DNA of 64,000 nucleotides, taken from assembly GCA_028564925.1 (NCBI GenBank), contig CM053029.1:290573057-290637056 (forward strand). The letters run 5' to 3'. The notes beneath the pieces were generated by a model. That model saw nothing but the letters and a program-made list of their open reading frames with translations, was not told where the DNA came from and did no database searches. Position numbers and translations under genes: made by a program. Below, piece after piece: positions 43,825 through 54,256 of the stretch. Every line of letters begins with the position of its first letter. Positions within the stretch are counted from its first letter, which is position 1. This DNA is from Lithobates sylvaticus. Its lineage: Eukaryota > Chordata > Amphibia > Anura > Ranidae.

Positions 43825-44064
43825 CTATCTCTAGGGCAGAGAGCTAAACCTCACTGCTCCATGAACTCCAGATACCATATTTATTTCATCTTAAATGTAT
43901 TGGAAAAAGCCAGGTGAAACTACAAATTGATAAAATAAACATCAATCAGTACAAATTTTCATATGATATAGAAACAATGCTCTAGAACACAGAATGGAAT
44001 AACAAGAACTCACTTTTTAAGCTTGCTGAGGGGTGATGGCGAGAGATGAAAGAAAACATGCCTT
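43825..44064 (-). repeat. LTR of BEL/Pao copy B, first piece
   Basis: Aligns with 4515-4750 of the copy A LTR. The L1/Tx1 LINE (44065-60216) interrupts it; the LTR continues at 60217-60305 and 60654-60820. The 12-bp duplication aaaacatgcctt (44053-44064) / aaaacacgcctt (60217-60228) marks the LINE target site. Confidence 0.8.
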
Positions 44065-45149
44065 GAGGCGTGTCCGGATGTGACTGAAGACAAACGTGTA
44101 AGAGAGGAGCTCCAGAAATCCTGAGTAAAATCCTCAGGCATCCGAGTGATAAAAAGCTTATCCACAGCAGAATTGCTTGCCAGAGTGTCCCTTCACCTAT
44201 CCCCCTGCAGCCTGTGTCTATATTGGGCAGGATCCGTCTGTGACCGGCCAGAGGGACAAGTGATTCAAATCATCCGCGGCCGCCGCCATTTTCCCGGCCT
44301 ACCTCCGGATGGTAGAAGCTGTTGCCGGCCTGGGAGTGGGGTAAGAGACTTCCACAGACGTCCAGCTTGCCCTGTGGTGTACCCGGGGGGGGGTCCGGTG
44401 ACCTGTGGGACCGCCGAAAACGCTAGCGGCAGCTGTGACCGGTCCGGCCTGGCGCGGCCTAGTGCGGCCTAGAGAAGCCTGTCATCCACCGCATTTTCCT
44501 AAGCGGACGGCCCGCGGAGGAGCGCCGTGGCCGGCCTGGCCTGAAATACAGAGCGCGGACGCTGTGGGCCTCAATTACCTCCCCATCCTGCCATGACCTG
44601 ACCAGTACTGAGTGGTGTCAGCCTGTTGGGACCGGAGGCAGAGCCTAGAGACCTGCAAACTCCTCAACATCCTTCCTACATCCCAGCTCTCTGGAAGCAG
44701 CCTTCAGTTACCCCAGCTTATTGCCAGGGAAAGCTCAGTGTATGGTGAAGACTGCCTGTGAGGATTAGCAGTGTCCAAGGGACCAGCATCATCCACATCC
44801 TCCTGCCTCCATACCAGCTCCCTGAATAAGGCCCTCAGGTACCCCATCATCCTGCCAAGAACGGTGTAGTGTTGTGGAGACTGTGGGTGAGGGTTGGCAG
44901 CCGTGTCCAGGGGCGCAGTGTCCCCCACATCCTTCTGCCTCCAGCCCAGCTTTCAGTTCAGATCCCCTGGTTTGACCGACCTGAACAGGGGAACACCCGG
45001 TCATGTGAAAGGGGGCTTCAAAAGCCGCCCACCAGACTCCGAGGAAACAACGCCAGACTTGCGCCTCACGAGGCCCTGACATAGGGGCAGCCGTCGCCAT
45101 CTTGCCCTCCCCTCCTTCTTCCACGAGGCCTGCACAGCAAGCCAAGACA
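44065..45149 (+). promoter_or_regulatory. LINE 5' UTR
   Basis: About 1.1 kb, GC-rich and rich in ccgg, with no convincing coding frame. It lies between the LINE's target duplication and the ORF1 ATG. L1-clade 5' UTRs carry internal promoters; the exact promoter elements here are not identifiable. Confidence 0.55.
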
Positions 45150-45955
45150 ATGGCTGCATCAGAAAAAGATATGCATGAGGTGGGCTCCAGTAGATCCAGA
45201 CCAGCTTCTCCTGTACCGCCAGATGCCCAGGATGTGATCACTCGCCCGATCCTGGAAGCGATTGCAGCAAGCAAGGCCGCTGTAATGGTGAGCATTGACC
45301 ATTTGACGACAGAATGTACTTTCATCAGGCATGATTTAGACAAGATCAGGGGTAGGCTCACTGTGGCAGAGGAGAGAATATCTGAGGTAGAGGATGTCTC
45401 ACATATACAAGGCAATCAGTTATCCGAATTGCATGCTATGGTAAAATCGTTGCAAAGCCGCGCAGACGACGCCGAGGATAGGCAGAGGAGGAATAACGTA
45501 TGGGTGGAGGGATTGCCAGAGGGAGCGGAAGGGTCCCACACAACCACCTTTGCTAAAATTTCTTAAAGCAGCTGCTGTCATTGGGGGATCAACCGTCAAC
45601 ATATGTGGTGGAGCGAGCCCACAGAGTCCCCACAGGGATGCGCCCCCCTGGTGAATACCCCAGGCCATTTCTGGTACGTTTAATGAATTTCAGAGACCGA
45701 GATATGATCCTGGCTGCCTCAAGGAAAACCCAAGAGCTGAAATATGAAAACACAAAAGTGATGTTATTCCCAGATTTTTCGGCTGAAACACAGCACAAAC
45801 GAAGATCCTTTACTGAGGTGCGGCGGTAACTGCGGGAGAAAAACATCCAATATAGTATGCTGTACCCCAGCAAGCTGCGTATTCAACATCAAGGCGCAGT
45901 GAAATTTTTTGAGAATCCACAAGACGCCTGTAACTGGCTGGACAGTAATCCTTGA
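45150..45955 (+). pseudogene. L1/Tx1-type ORF1 protein
   Basis: ATG at 45150 (MAASEKDMHEVGSSRSRPAS). Residues of about 50-120 form a heptad-rich coiled coil (VSIDHLTTECTFIRHDLDKI, LTVAEERISEVEDV, LSELHAMVKSLQS), which ends in DAEDRQRRNNVWVEGLPEGA, the RNN-x-hydrophobic entry to the RRM-like domain of L1 ORF1p. After one frame change near 45560 the RRM and C-terminal domain follow: RPFLVRLMNFRDRDMILAAS, KVMLFPDFSAETQHKRRSF and, past a stop at 45829 where Gln is expected, LREKNIQYSMLYPSKLRI to the end at about 45955. ORF1p trimerises and coats LINE RNA in active relatives. Confidence 0.85.
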
Positions 45956-46278
45956 GAAAGGTACAAGCTTTGGTCACATATTTGTTCTTCTGTTGATCCT
46001 GTTGTGCCTTAGTATGACTGACGATTACACTTGCTTAGCCTGCTGGGTGAGGAATGATGGACACCATTCTGCAACAAGTCAGATGTGAATCGTGACTAAC
46101 TGCAACAGCAGTAATATTGGTATATGAGACACCTTCCTGTGCACATTAGGTGTGTGTCTGCTTGCTATAACCTGGCACCACTAGAGGGTGCCAAAGCAAT
46201 ACATATGCCCGTTACATTTTTCTTTTTGCATTCCCATGTCCAATTCATATTGGAACATGCTCCTATTATACTGCTTAA

Positions 46279-46756
46279 AGGGGTGTTTCAGCTAAAAACA
46301 TTTTTTTTTTTTAAAGTCAGCAGTTAAAAAAAAAAAAGGAGCTGCTGACTTTTAATAAGTACACTTACCCTCCCAGGGCGCCCGCGATGTCGGTCGTGGA
46401 GGCCGAGATTTCCCTCAGCGCTCCGGTCCCAGCGCCACCATCCTCAGTAAGGGAAACAGGCAGCGAGGACAACGGCTTCACTGCCCGTTTCCTACTGCGC
46501 ATGCGCGAGCCGTGCGGCGCTTTGTGAATGGGACGCGCTGTGTTAGGGAACACACAGTTCCCATAACACAGCGCGCCCCATTACCCAGAAGACAACGGGG
46601 TGGAGGACAGAAGAACGAAGATCACCGCAGCGTAGGAAGAAGGCAGATTAGGAAGACTGCCTAGCAACAGGGATTTCGGATCAGGTAAAAAATTATAATT
46701 TTTTTTTTTTTCAGAATATTAATGCTTTTTTTTTTTTTTTAGGGTGTCCCCCCACT
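46279..46756. mobile_element. TTAA MITE between LINE ORF1 and ORF2
   Basis: Flanked by TTAA at 46275-46278 and 46757-46760. Ends aggggtgtttcagct and gggtgtccccccact are partly inverse-matching. It has internal dyads aaagtcagcag / ctgctgacttt (46313-46352) and gcgctgtgtta / taacacagcgc (46527-46575). Non-coding. Confidence 0.75.
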
Positions 46757-46917
46757 TTAAGTGGAACTCCTTGGACACTTTAGGAACCAAGTTACTAGTC
46801 TTGTCGGACTATCTTACGTTGGGAGACCTTCTAGCAACAATTTTTTTTTAATTGTTTTGCAAGTTTGGGAGTGTAAGCTGCATACCAGACAATGTTATTT
46901 TTTGAAGCACCATTAAG

Positions 46918-49558
46918 TTGATGTCCTGGAACGTGAGAGGTCTAAATGGAAAATTTAAAAGGGCTTCAATGTTTCAATATCTGAAAATTACAAGGCCGCA
47001 TATCGTCTTCCTGCAGGAGACTCACCTGGATGGCAGTAGAATCTTAGCTTTACGTAGATCCTGGATTCAAAAGGCATTTCATGCCACATACACCACCTTT
47101 GCCAGGGGAGTCTCAATATTGATTAGTAGGGCAGTTCCGTGCACAATCCAGCAGGTGGTCTCTGATCCGGGGGGACGATATGTGGCTTTGGTTATAGATA
47201 TATAAAATTGTACAATGCTTCTGGTTAATGTTTATGTCCCGCCTCCTTTAACCATACCATTTCTATATGACTTACTGGTGAAGATGGCCCGCATATGCAC
47301 CTCCCACTTCTGATAATGGGGGATTTTAATGCTACGCTGGAGGCCAGAGACTCCTCCAACCTGGGGAGTGGGGGGTCAGTAGAATTGCAGTCCTGGGCCA
47401 CGCTGGTAGATTTGACTGAGATCTGGAGATCGAAAAACCCGACGGAGGTTTGTTATTCTCACCTCTCTCAGTCACATCACTCATCTGCCAGAATTAACCT
47501 GGCATTTGGTAATCCGACAATGCTGTCTTATGTGAGGGGGGTAGAATACATGACAGGGGGTCTATCTGACCACAATCCCCTCAGTAATTCTCTATCTCCG
47601 CCGATGGGTGAAGGGTCGAGAGGGTGGAGGCTTGCCCCAGGCTGGTTACAGGAAGAACAAGTATCCTCTCATCTCCTAGCCTCGACCACAGAATATTGGG
47701 CCACAAACACTGAGACAGCAAATCCTCCAGTTGTGTGGGACGCCTTTAAGGCGGTAATTCGGGGAGAATGCATCACAGCCATTAAAAGAGTGTGGGTTGA
47801 TCAAAATGCGGAAATCCAGAAATTGCAAGATAAGGAAAGGGGGTGTGCAAGGGGCGAATGCCACGGATCCCTTGGACTCCGGCTACACTGCACTGCTAGA
47901 AGCCAGGAGACGCCTTTCCTTGCATTGCAATGAGCTGGCACACACTGAGGCAAAACATTTAGCTAACTCCTTGTTTGCTGAAGGAGACAAAAATTGGAAA
48001 CTTCTGGCAAGACTGGTAGCGGACAATAACCAAATCACTCACATTCCAATTATCAGAGACCACAATGGAGATTTGATTAAGGACCCCTCAGACATTTTAG
48101 CTGAATTTCAAAAATACTTTTCCACACTCTATGCACCGGGTAGAAAATATGACACAGCGGGTTTGGACAATATGTTGTATGGCCTGACCCTCCCTAGATT
48201 AGCAGATGAAGATAGACTGACACTAGAAGCCAAAATCACGAACAAAGAGGTGACTGCGGCAATTTTTGCATTTCCTCCCAATAAGGCACCTGGTCCAGAC
48301 GGGTTCCCAGCTGATTTTTACAAGACTTATGCAGACTAACTGGCCCCAAGACTTACGACGCTGCTAGAATACTGTTTAGAACAAAAGAGGTTACTGGACT
48401 CGATGTTAGATGCCTATATGATTTTATTACTTAAACCTGGTAAGGACCCTTTAGAATGATCTTCATACCGACCCATTGCTTTGCTCAATTTGGATCTTTT
48501 AACTAAGGTCCTGGCAAGGAGGTTGGCAGCGGTAGTCTCCTCTCTGGTAGATGTAGACCAAACAGGATTTATGCCGGGTAAGTCGATGGATACCAACTTG
48601 AGGAGACTGTTCACTCACTTGCAACTGCCCAACTTGGACTCATCTTGTAGAATCATTGTCTCAATTGACATCGAGAAGGCCTTTGATTCAGTTGACTGGC
48701 ACTTCATGCATGCAGTCCTAGAACGCATGGGGTTTGGCCCATGCTTTCGCCAATGGATATCTCTCCTGTACAGTACACCAAGGACGGCCATCCGCATGAG
48801 TACACACACATCTGAATACTTTACAGTGGGTAGAGGTACACGGCAGGGGTGCCCTCTGTCGCCATTCTTGTTTGCGCTCATGATGGAGCCATTAGCGGTG
48901 GCATTGAGAGTGTCGACAAGGGTTAAAGCAATCCGGGTAGGCAATATAGATGAGGGCTTGGCATTATATGCCGATAACCTCTTATTATTTTTACAAGACC
49001 CTGCAGACTCACTGGTGGCGGCCCTTGATATTATGGACACCTTTGCTGCCTATTCAGGTCTAAAGGTCAACTGGACCAAGTCCTCCATTTTACCTTTGGA
49101 TAAAGAAGCCAGAGCTAGAGCGAATCCAAACTTGCCATTAAAATGGGTTTCTCAGACTACCTTGGAATAAAAGTGACGGCAAATGTGACGGATTACATGT
49201 CCCTAAACTTAGAACCACTCATAACCTTCTTTAAACAAAAGGCACAGGCATGGCAAAAACTCCCACTATCTCTGATAGGAAGAATTAATCTAGTAAAAAT
49301 GAAAATTCTCCCGGTTATCTTATATTTCTTGAGGAATGTCCGGTATGGATACCGAAGTCTTTTTTCAAGAAATTGGATGAGATCACCAGCTCATTTTTGT
49401 GGGCCCCTAAAATGCCCAGAATAGGCTTGAAAGTGCTACAAGAGCCATGGGGACAGGGAGGGTTGGCTCTGCCGGACTGGTGCAAGTACTATTTGGCAGG
49501 CCAAATGGTGTTTGTGAATAGATGGTTAGTTTCTGATGGAGGTGACAATTCTTGAGGC
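46918..49558 (+). pseudogene. L1/Tx1-type ORF2: endonuclease and reverse transcriptase
   Basis: The endonuclease part (46918-47600) shows SWNVRGLNGKFKR, VFLQETHLDG (catalytic Glu), LLIMGDFNATLEARDSSNLG and LSDHNPL (catalytic SDH). The RT part (48250-49130) shows PPNKAPGPDGFPADFYK, YRPIALLNLDLLTKVLARRL, TGFMPGKSMDTNLRR, VSIDIEKAFDSVDW, RGTRQGCPLSPFLFALMMEP and ALYADNLLLFL. YADN replaces the catalytic YADD, so this copy could not be an active RT as it stands. Frame changes occur near 47205, 47900 and 49140, with stops near 48339 and 48460. The thumb region (FLWAPKMPRIGLKVLQEPWG) ends at about 49558, just before hAT-2; the C-terminus continues at 59450. Confidence 0.9.
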
Positions 49559-49578
49559 AGCCCACTTAGGTTCCTATC

Positions 49579-49940
49579 TAGGGATGGGCCCGGTGCTCGA
49601 TGCGAACCCACGTTCGCATCGAGCACCGGGCGTTCGCTCGCTCGGCGAGCCCAGAACTATTTTGGCCGCTCGCATCACGTTCGTGTGATGCGAGCGGCCC
49701 CGCAATGCATTGCGGCCGGCGCGGCCGGCGCAGTGCATTGCTGGCTGATGATTGGCCAAGCATGCACTGTGACCCCGCATGCTTGGCCAATCACAGCCCC
49801 GGAAACTCGAAGAGCCATAATTGGCTACAGGCAGGACGCCTGTAGCCAATTACAGCTCAGGGGCTGTAGTACACGCCCCCCCCTATAAAAGGCCGCCACG
49901 CCGTCTGCGCCGGTCACATGCTGTTCCGGCGCAGATTGAG
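49579..49940 (+). promoter_or_regulatory. hAT-2 5' terminal region: six serial hairpins with TATA and CCAAT
   Basis: Inverted repeats in order: 49588-49631 (20-bp perfect arms, 4-nt loop); 49664-49699 (15-bp perfect arms, ggccgctcgcatcac); 49700-49741 (GC-rich palindromes around gcaatgcattgc and ccggcgcggccgg); 49750-49792 (16-bp perfect arms, gattggccaagcatgc); 49818-49852 (15-bp perfect arms, taattggctacaggc); 49904-49935 (10-bp perfect arms, tctgcgccgg). TATAAAA is at 49884-49890, between the last two. ATTGG/CCAAT motifs lie within the fourth and fifth. Transcription would run into the 64-bp array. Confidence 0.75.
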
Positions 49941-50044
49941 CAGGCTAGATCTGTGACACTCTGCTGGATTTAGTTAGGTAGAGAGATTCACTTACAGAGA
50001 TTGAGTTAGATAGATTCAGTTACAAAGATTGATTGAGAAAGAGG

Positions 50045-53000
50045 GGCTTGTAGTGTGTTCGTGGCAGGCAGGCAGAGCTCCTATATTTTGTTACCAGAAG
50101 CACCTATAGGACTTGTAGTGTGTTCGTGGCAGGCAGGCAGAGCTCCTATATTTTGTTACCAGAAGCACCTATAGGACTTGTAGTGTGTTCGTGGCAGGCA
50201 GGCAGAGCTCCTATATTTTGTTACCAGAAGCACCTATAGGACTTGTAGTGTGTTCGTGGCAGGCAGGCAGAGCTCCTATATTTTGTTCCCAGAAGCACCT
50301 ATAGGACTTGTAGTGTGTTCGTGGCAGGCAGGCAGAGCTCCTATATTTTGTTCCCAGAAGCACCTATAGGACTTGTAGTGTGTTCGTGGCAGGCAGGCAG
50401 AGCTCCTATATTTTGTTCCCAGAAGCACCTATAGGACTTGTAGTGTGTTAGTCCCATCACACACACAGAGCTATAATTTGTTCCCAGAAGCACCTATAGG
50501 ACTTGAAGTGTGTTAGTCCCATCACACACACAGAGCTATATTTTGTTCCCAGAAGCACCTATAGGACTTGAAGTGTGTTAGTCCCATCACACACACAGAG
50601 CTATATTTTGTTCCCAGAAGCACCTATAGGACTTGAAGTGTGTTAGTCCCATCACACACACAGAGCTATATTTTGTTCCCAGAAGCACCTATAGGACTTG
50701 AAGTGTGTTAGTCCCATCACACACACAGACCTATATTTTCTCCCAGAAGCACCTATAGGACTTGAAGTGTGTTAGTCCCATCACACACACAGAGCTATAT
50801 TTTGTTCCCAGAAGCACCTATAGGACTTGAAGTGTGTTAGTCCCATCACACACACAGAGCTATATTCTGTTCCCAGAAGCACCTATAGGACTTGAAGTGT
50901 GTTAGTCCCATCACACACACAGAGCTATATTTTGTTCCCAGAAGCACCTATAGGACTTGAAGTGTGTTAGTCCCATCACACACACAGAGCTATATTTTGT
51001 TCCCAGAAGCACCTATAGGACTTGAAGTGTGTTAGTCCCATCACACACACAGACCTTTATTTTCTTCCCAGAAGCACCTATAGGACTTGAAGTGTGTTAG
51101 TCCCATCACACACACAGAGCTATATTTTGTTCCCAGAAGCACCTATAGGACTTGAAGTGTGTTAGTCCCATCACACACACAGAGCTATATATTTTGTTCC
51201 CAGAAGCACCTATAGGACTTGAAGTGTGTTAGTCCCATCACACACACAGAGCTATATTTTGTTCCCAGAAGCACCTATAGGACTTGAAGTGTGTTAGTCC
51301 CATCACACACACAGAGCTATATTTTTGTTCCCAGAAGCACCTATAGGACTTGAAGTGTGTTAGTCCCATCACACACACAGAGCTATATTTTGTTCCCAGA
51401 AGCACCTATAGGACTTGAAGTGTGTTAGTCCCATCACACACACAGAGCTATAATTTGTTCCCAGAAGCACCTATAGGACTTGAAGTGTGTTAGTCCCATC
51501 ACACACACAGAGCTATATTTTGTTCCCAGAAGCACCTATAGGACTTGAAGTGTGTTAGTCCCATCACACACACAGAGCTATATTTTGTTCCCAGAAGCAC
51601 CTATAGGACTTGAAGTGTGTTAGTCCCATCACACACACAGAGCTATATTTTGTTCCCAGAAGCACCTATAGGACTTGAAGTGTGTTAGTCCCATCACACA
51701 GACCTTTATTTTCTTCCCAGAAGCACCTATAGGACTTGAAGTGTGTTAGTCCCATCACACACACAGAGCTATATTTTGTTCCCAGAAGCACCTATAGGAC
51801 TTGAAGTGTGTTAGTCCCATCACACACACAGAGCTATATTCTGTTCCCAGAAGCACCTATAGGACTTGAAGTGTGTTAGTCCCATCACACACACAGAGCT
51901 ATATTTTGTTCCCAGAAGCACCTATAGGACTTGAAGTGTGTTAGTCCCATCACACACACAGAGCTATATTTTGTTCCCAGAAGCACCTATAGGACTTGAA
52001 GTGTGTTAGTCCCATCACACACACAGACCTTTATTTTCTTCCCAGAAGCACCTATAGGACTTGAAGTGTGTTAGTCCCATCACACACACAGAGCTATATT
52101 TTGTTCCCAGAAGCACCTATAGGACTTGAAGTGTGTTAGTCCCATCACACACACAGAGCTATATTTTGTTCCCAGAAGCACCTATAGGACTTGAAGTGTG
52201 TTAGTCCCATCACACAGACAGAGCTTTATTTTCTTCCCAGAAGCACCTATAGGACTTGAAGTGTGTTAGTCCCATCACACACACAGATCTATATTTTGTT
52301 CCCAGAAGCACCTATAGGACTTGAAGTGTGTTAGTCCCATCACACACACAGAGCTATATTTTGTTCCCAGAAGCACCTATAGGACTTGAAGTGTGTTAGT
52401 CCCATCACACACACAGAGCTATATTTTGTTCCCAGAAGCACCTATAGGACTTGAAGTGTGTTAGTCCCATCACACACACAGACCTTTATTTTCTTCCCAG
52501 AAGCACCTATAGGACTTGAAGTGTGTTAGTCCCATCACACACACAGAGCTATATTTTGTTCCCAGAAGCACCTATAGGACTTGAAGTGTGTTAGTCCCAT
52601 CACACACACAGAGCTATATTTTGTTCCCAGAAGCACCTATAGGACTTGAAGTGTGTTAGTCCCATCACACACACAGAGCTATATTTTGTTCCCAGAAGCA
52701 CCTATAGGACTTGAAGTGTGTTAGTCCCATCACACAGAGACCTTTATTTTCTTCCCAGAAGCACCTATAGGACTTGAAGTGTGTTAGTCCCATCACACAC
52801 ACAGAGCTATATTTTGTTCCCAGAAGCACCTATAGGACTTGAAGTGTGTTAGTCCCATCACACACACAGAGCTATATTTTGTTCCCAGAAGCACCTATAG
52901 GACTTGAAGTGTGTTAGTCCCATCACACAGACCTTTATTTTCTTCCCAGAAGCACCTATAGGACTTGAAGTGTGTTAGTCCCATCACACAGAGCTCCTCT

Positions 53001-54247
53001 ATTTTCTTTGCAGAAGCACCCATAGGACTTCTAGTGTGTTAGTGGCATCACACAGAGCTCCTATATATTCTTCTCAGCAGCACCCACAGGACTTCTAGTG
53101 TGTTAGTGGCATCACACAGAGCTCCTCTATTTTCTTTGCAGAAGCACCCACAGGACTTCTAGTGTGTTAGTGGCATCACACAGAGCTCCTCTATTTTCTT
53201 TGCAGAAGCACCCACAGGACTTCTAGTGTGTTAGTGGCATCACACAGAGCTCCTCTATTTTCTTTGCAGAAGCACCCATAGGACTTCTAGTGTGTGTTAG
53301 TGGCATCACACAGAGCTCCTCTATTTTCTTTGCAGAAGCACCCACAGGACTTCTAGTGTGTTAGTGGCATCACACAGAGCTCCTCTATTTTCTTTGCAGA
53401 AGCACCCACAGGACTTCTAGTGTGTTAGTGGCATCACACAGAGCTCCTCTATTTTCTTTGCAGAAGCACCCACAGGACTTCTAGTGTGTTAGTGGCATCA
53501 CACAGAGCTCCTCTATTTTCTTTGCAGAAGCACCCACAGGACTTCTAGTGTGTTAGTGGCATCACACAGAGCTCCTATATTTCTTCTCAGCAGCACCCAC
53601 AGGACTTCTAGTGTGTTAGTGGCATCACACAGAGCTCCTCTATTTTCTTTGCAGAAGCACCCACAGGACTTCTAGTGTGTTAGTGGCATCACACAGAGCT
53701 CCTCTATTTTCTTTGCAGAAGCACCCACAGGACTTCTAGTGTGTTAGTGGCATCACACAGAGCTCCTCTATTTTCTTTGCAGAAGCACCCATAGGACTTC
53801 TAGTGTGTTAGTGGCATCACACAGAGCTCCTCTATTTTCTTTGCAGAAGCACCCACAGGACTTCTAGTGTGTTAGTGGCATCACACAGAGCTCCTCTATT
53901 TTCTTTGCAGAAGCACCCACAGGACTTCTAGTGTGTTAGTGGCATCACACAGAGCTCCTCTATTTTCTTTGCAGAAGCACCCACAGGACTTCTAGTGTGT
54001 TAGTGGCATCACACAGAGCTCCTATATTTTCTTTGCAGAAGCACCCATAGGACTTCTAGTGTGTTAGTGGCATCACACAGAGCTCCTATATTTTCTTCTC
54101 AGCAGCACCCACAGGACTTCTAGTGTGTTAGTGGCATCACACAGAGCTCCTCTATTTTCTTTGCAGAAGCACCCATAGGACTTCTAGTGTGTTAGTGGCA
54201 TCACACAGAGCTCCTATATATTCTTCTCAGCAGCACCCACAGGACTA
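50045..54247 (+). repeat. 64-bp minisatellite array of hAT-2 (about 66 units, three zones)
   Basis: Zone C (about 50045-50440, 6 units, gtggcaggcaggcagagctc), zone B (about 50441-52990, about 40 units, gttagtcccatcacacacac) and zone A (about 52991-54247, about 20 units, gttagtggcatcacacagag). The zone order relative to the transposase is the same as in hAT-1, but unit counts differ, and zone B units carry a cacacacaca form with agagctatatt where hAT-1 has agagatcatatatt. Each zone A unit has ctctattttctttgcag or ctatattcttctcag, splice-acceptor-like. Confidence 0.92.
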
Positions 54248-54256
54248 CCGACTACA

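Noticed and set aside
45102-45149. An upstream start for LINE ORF1
   Set aside because: No ATG is present in that stretch; the ATG at 45150 in a good context is preferred.
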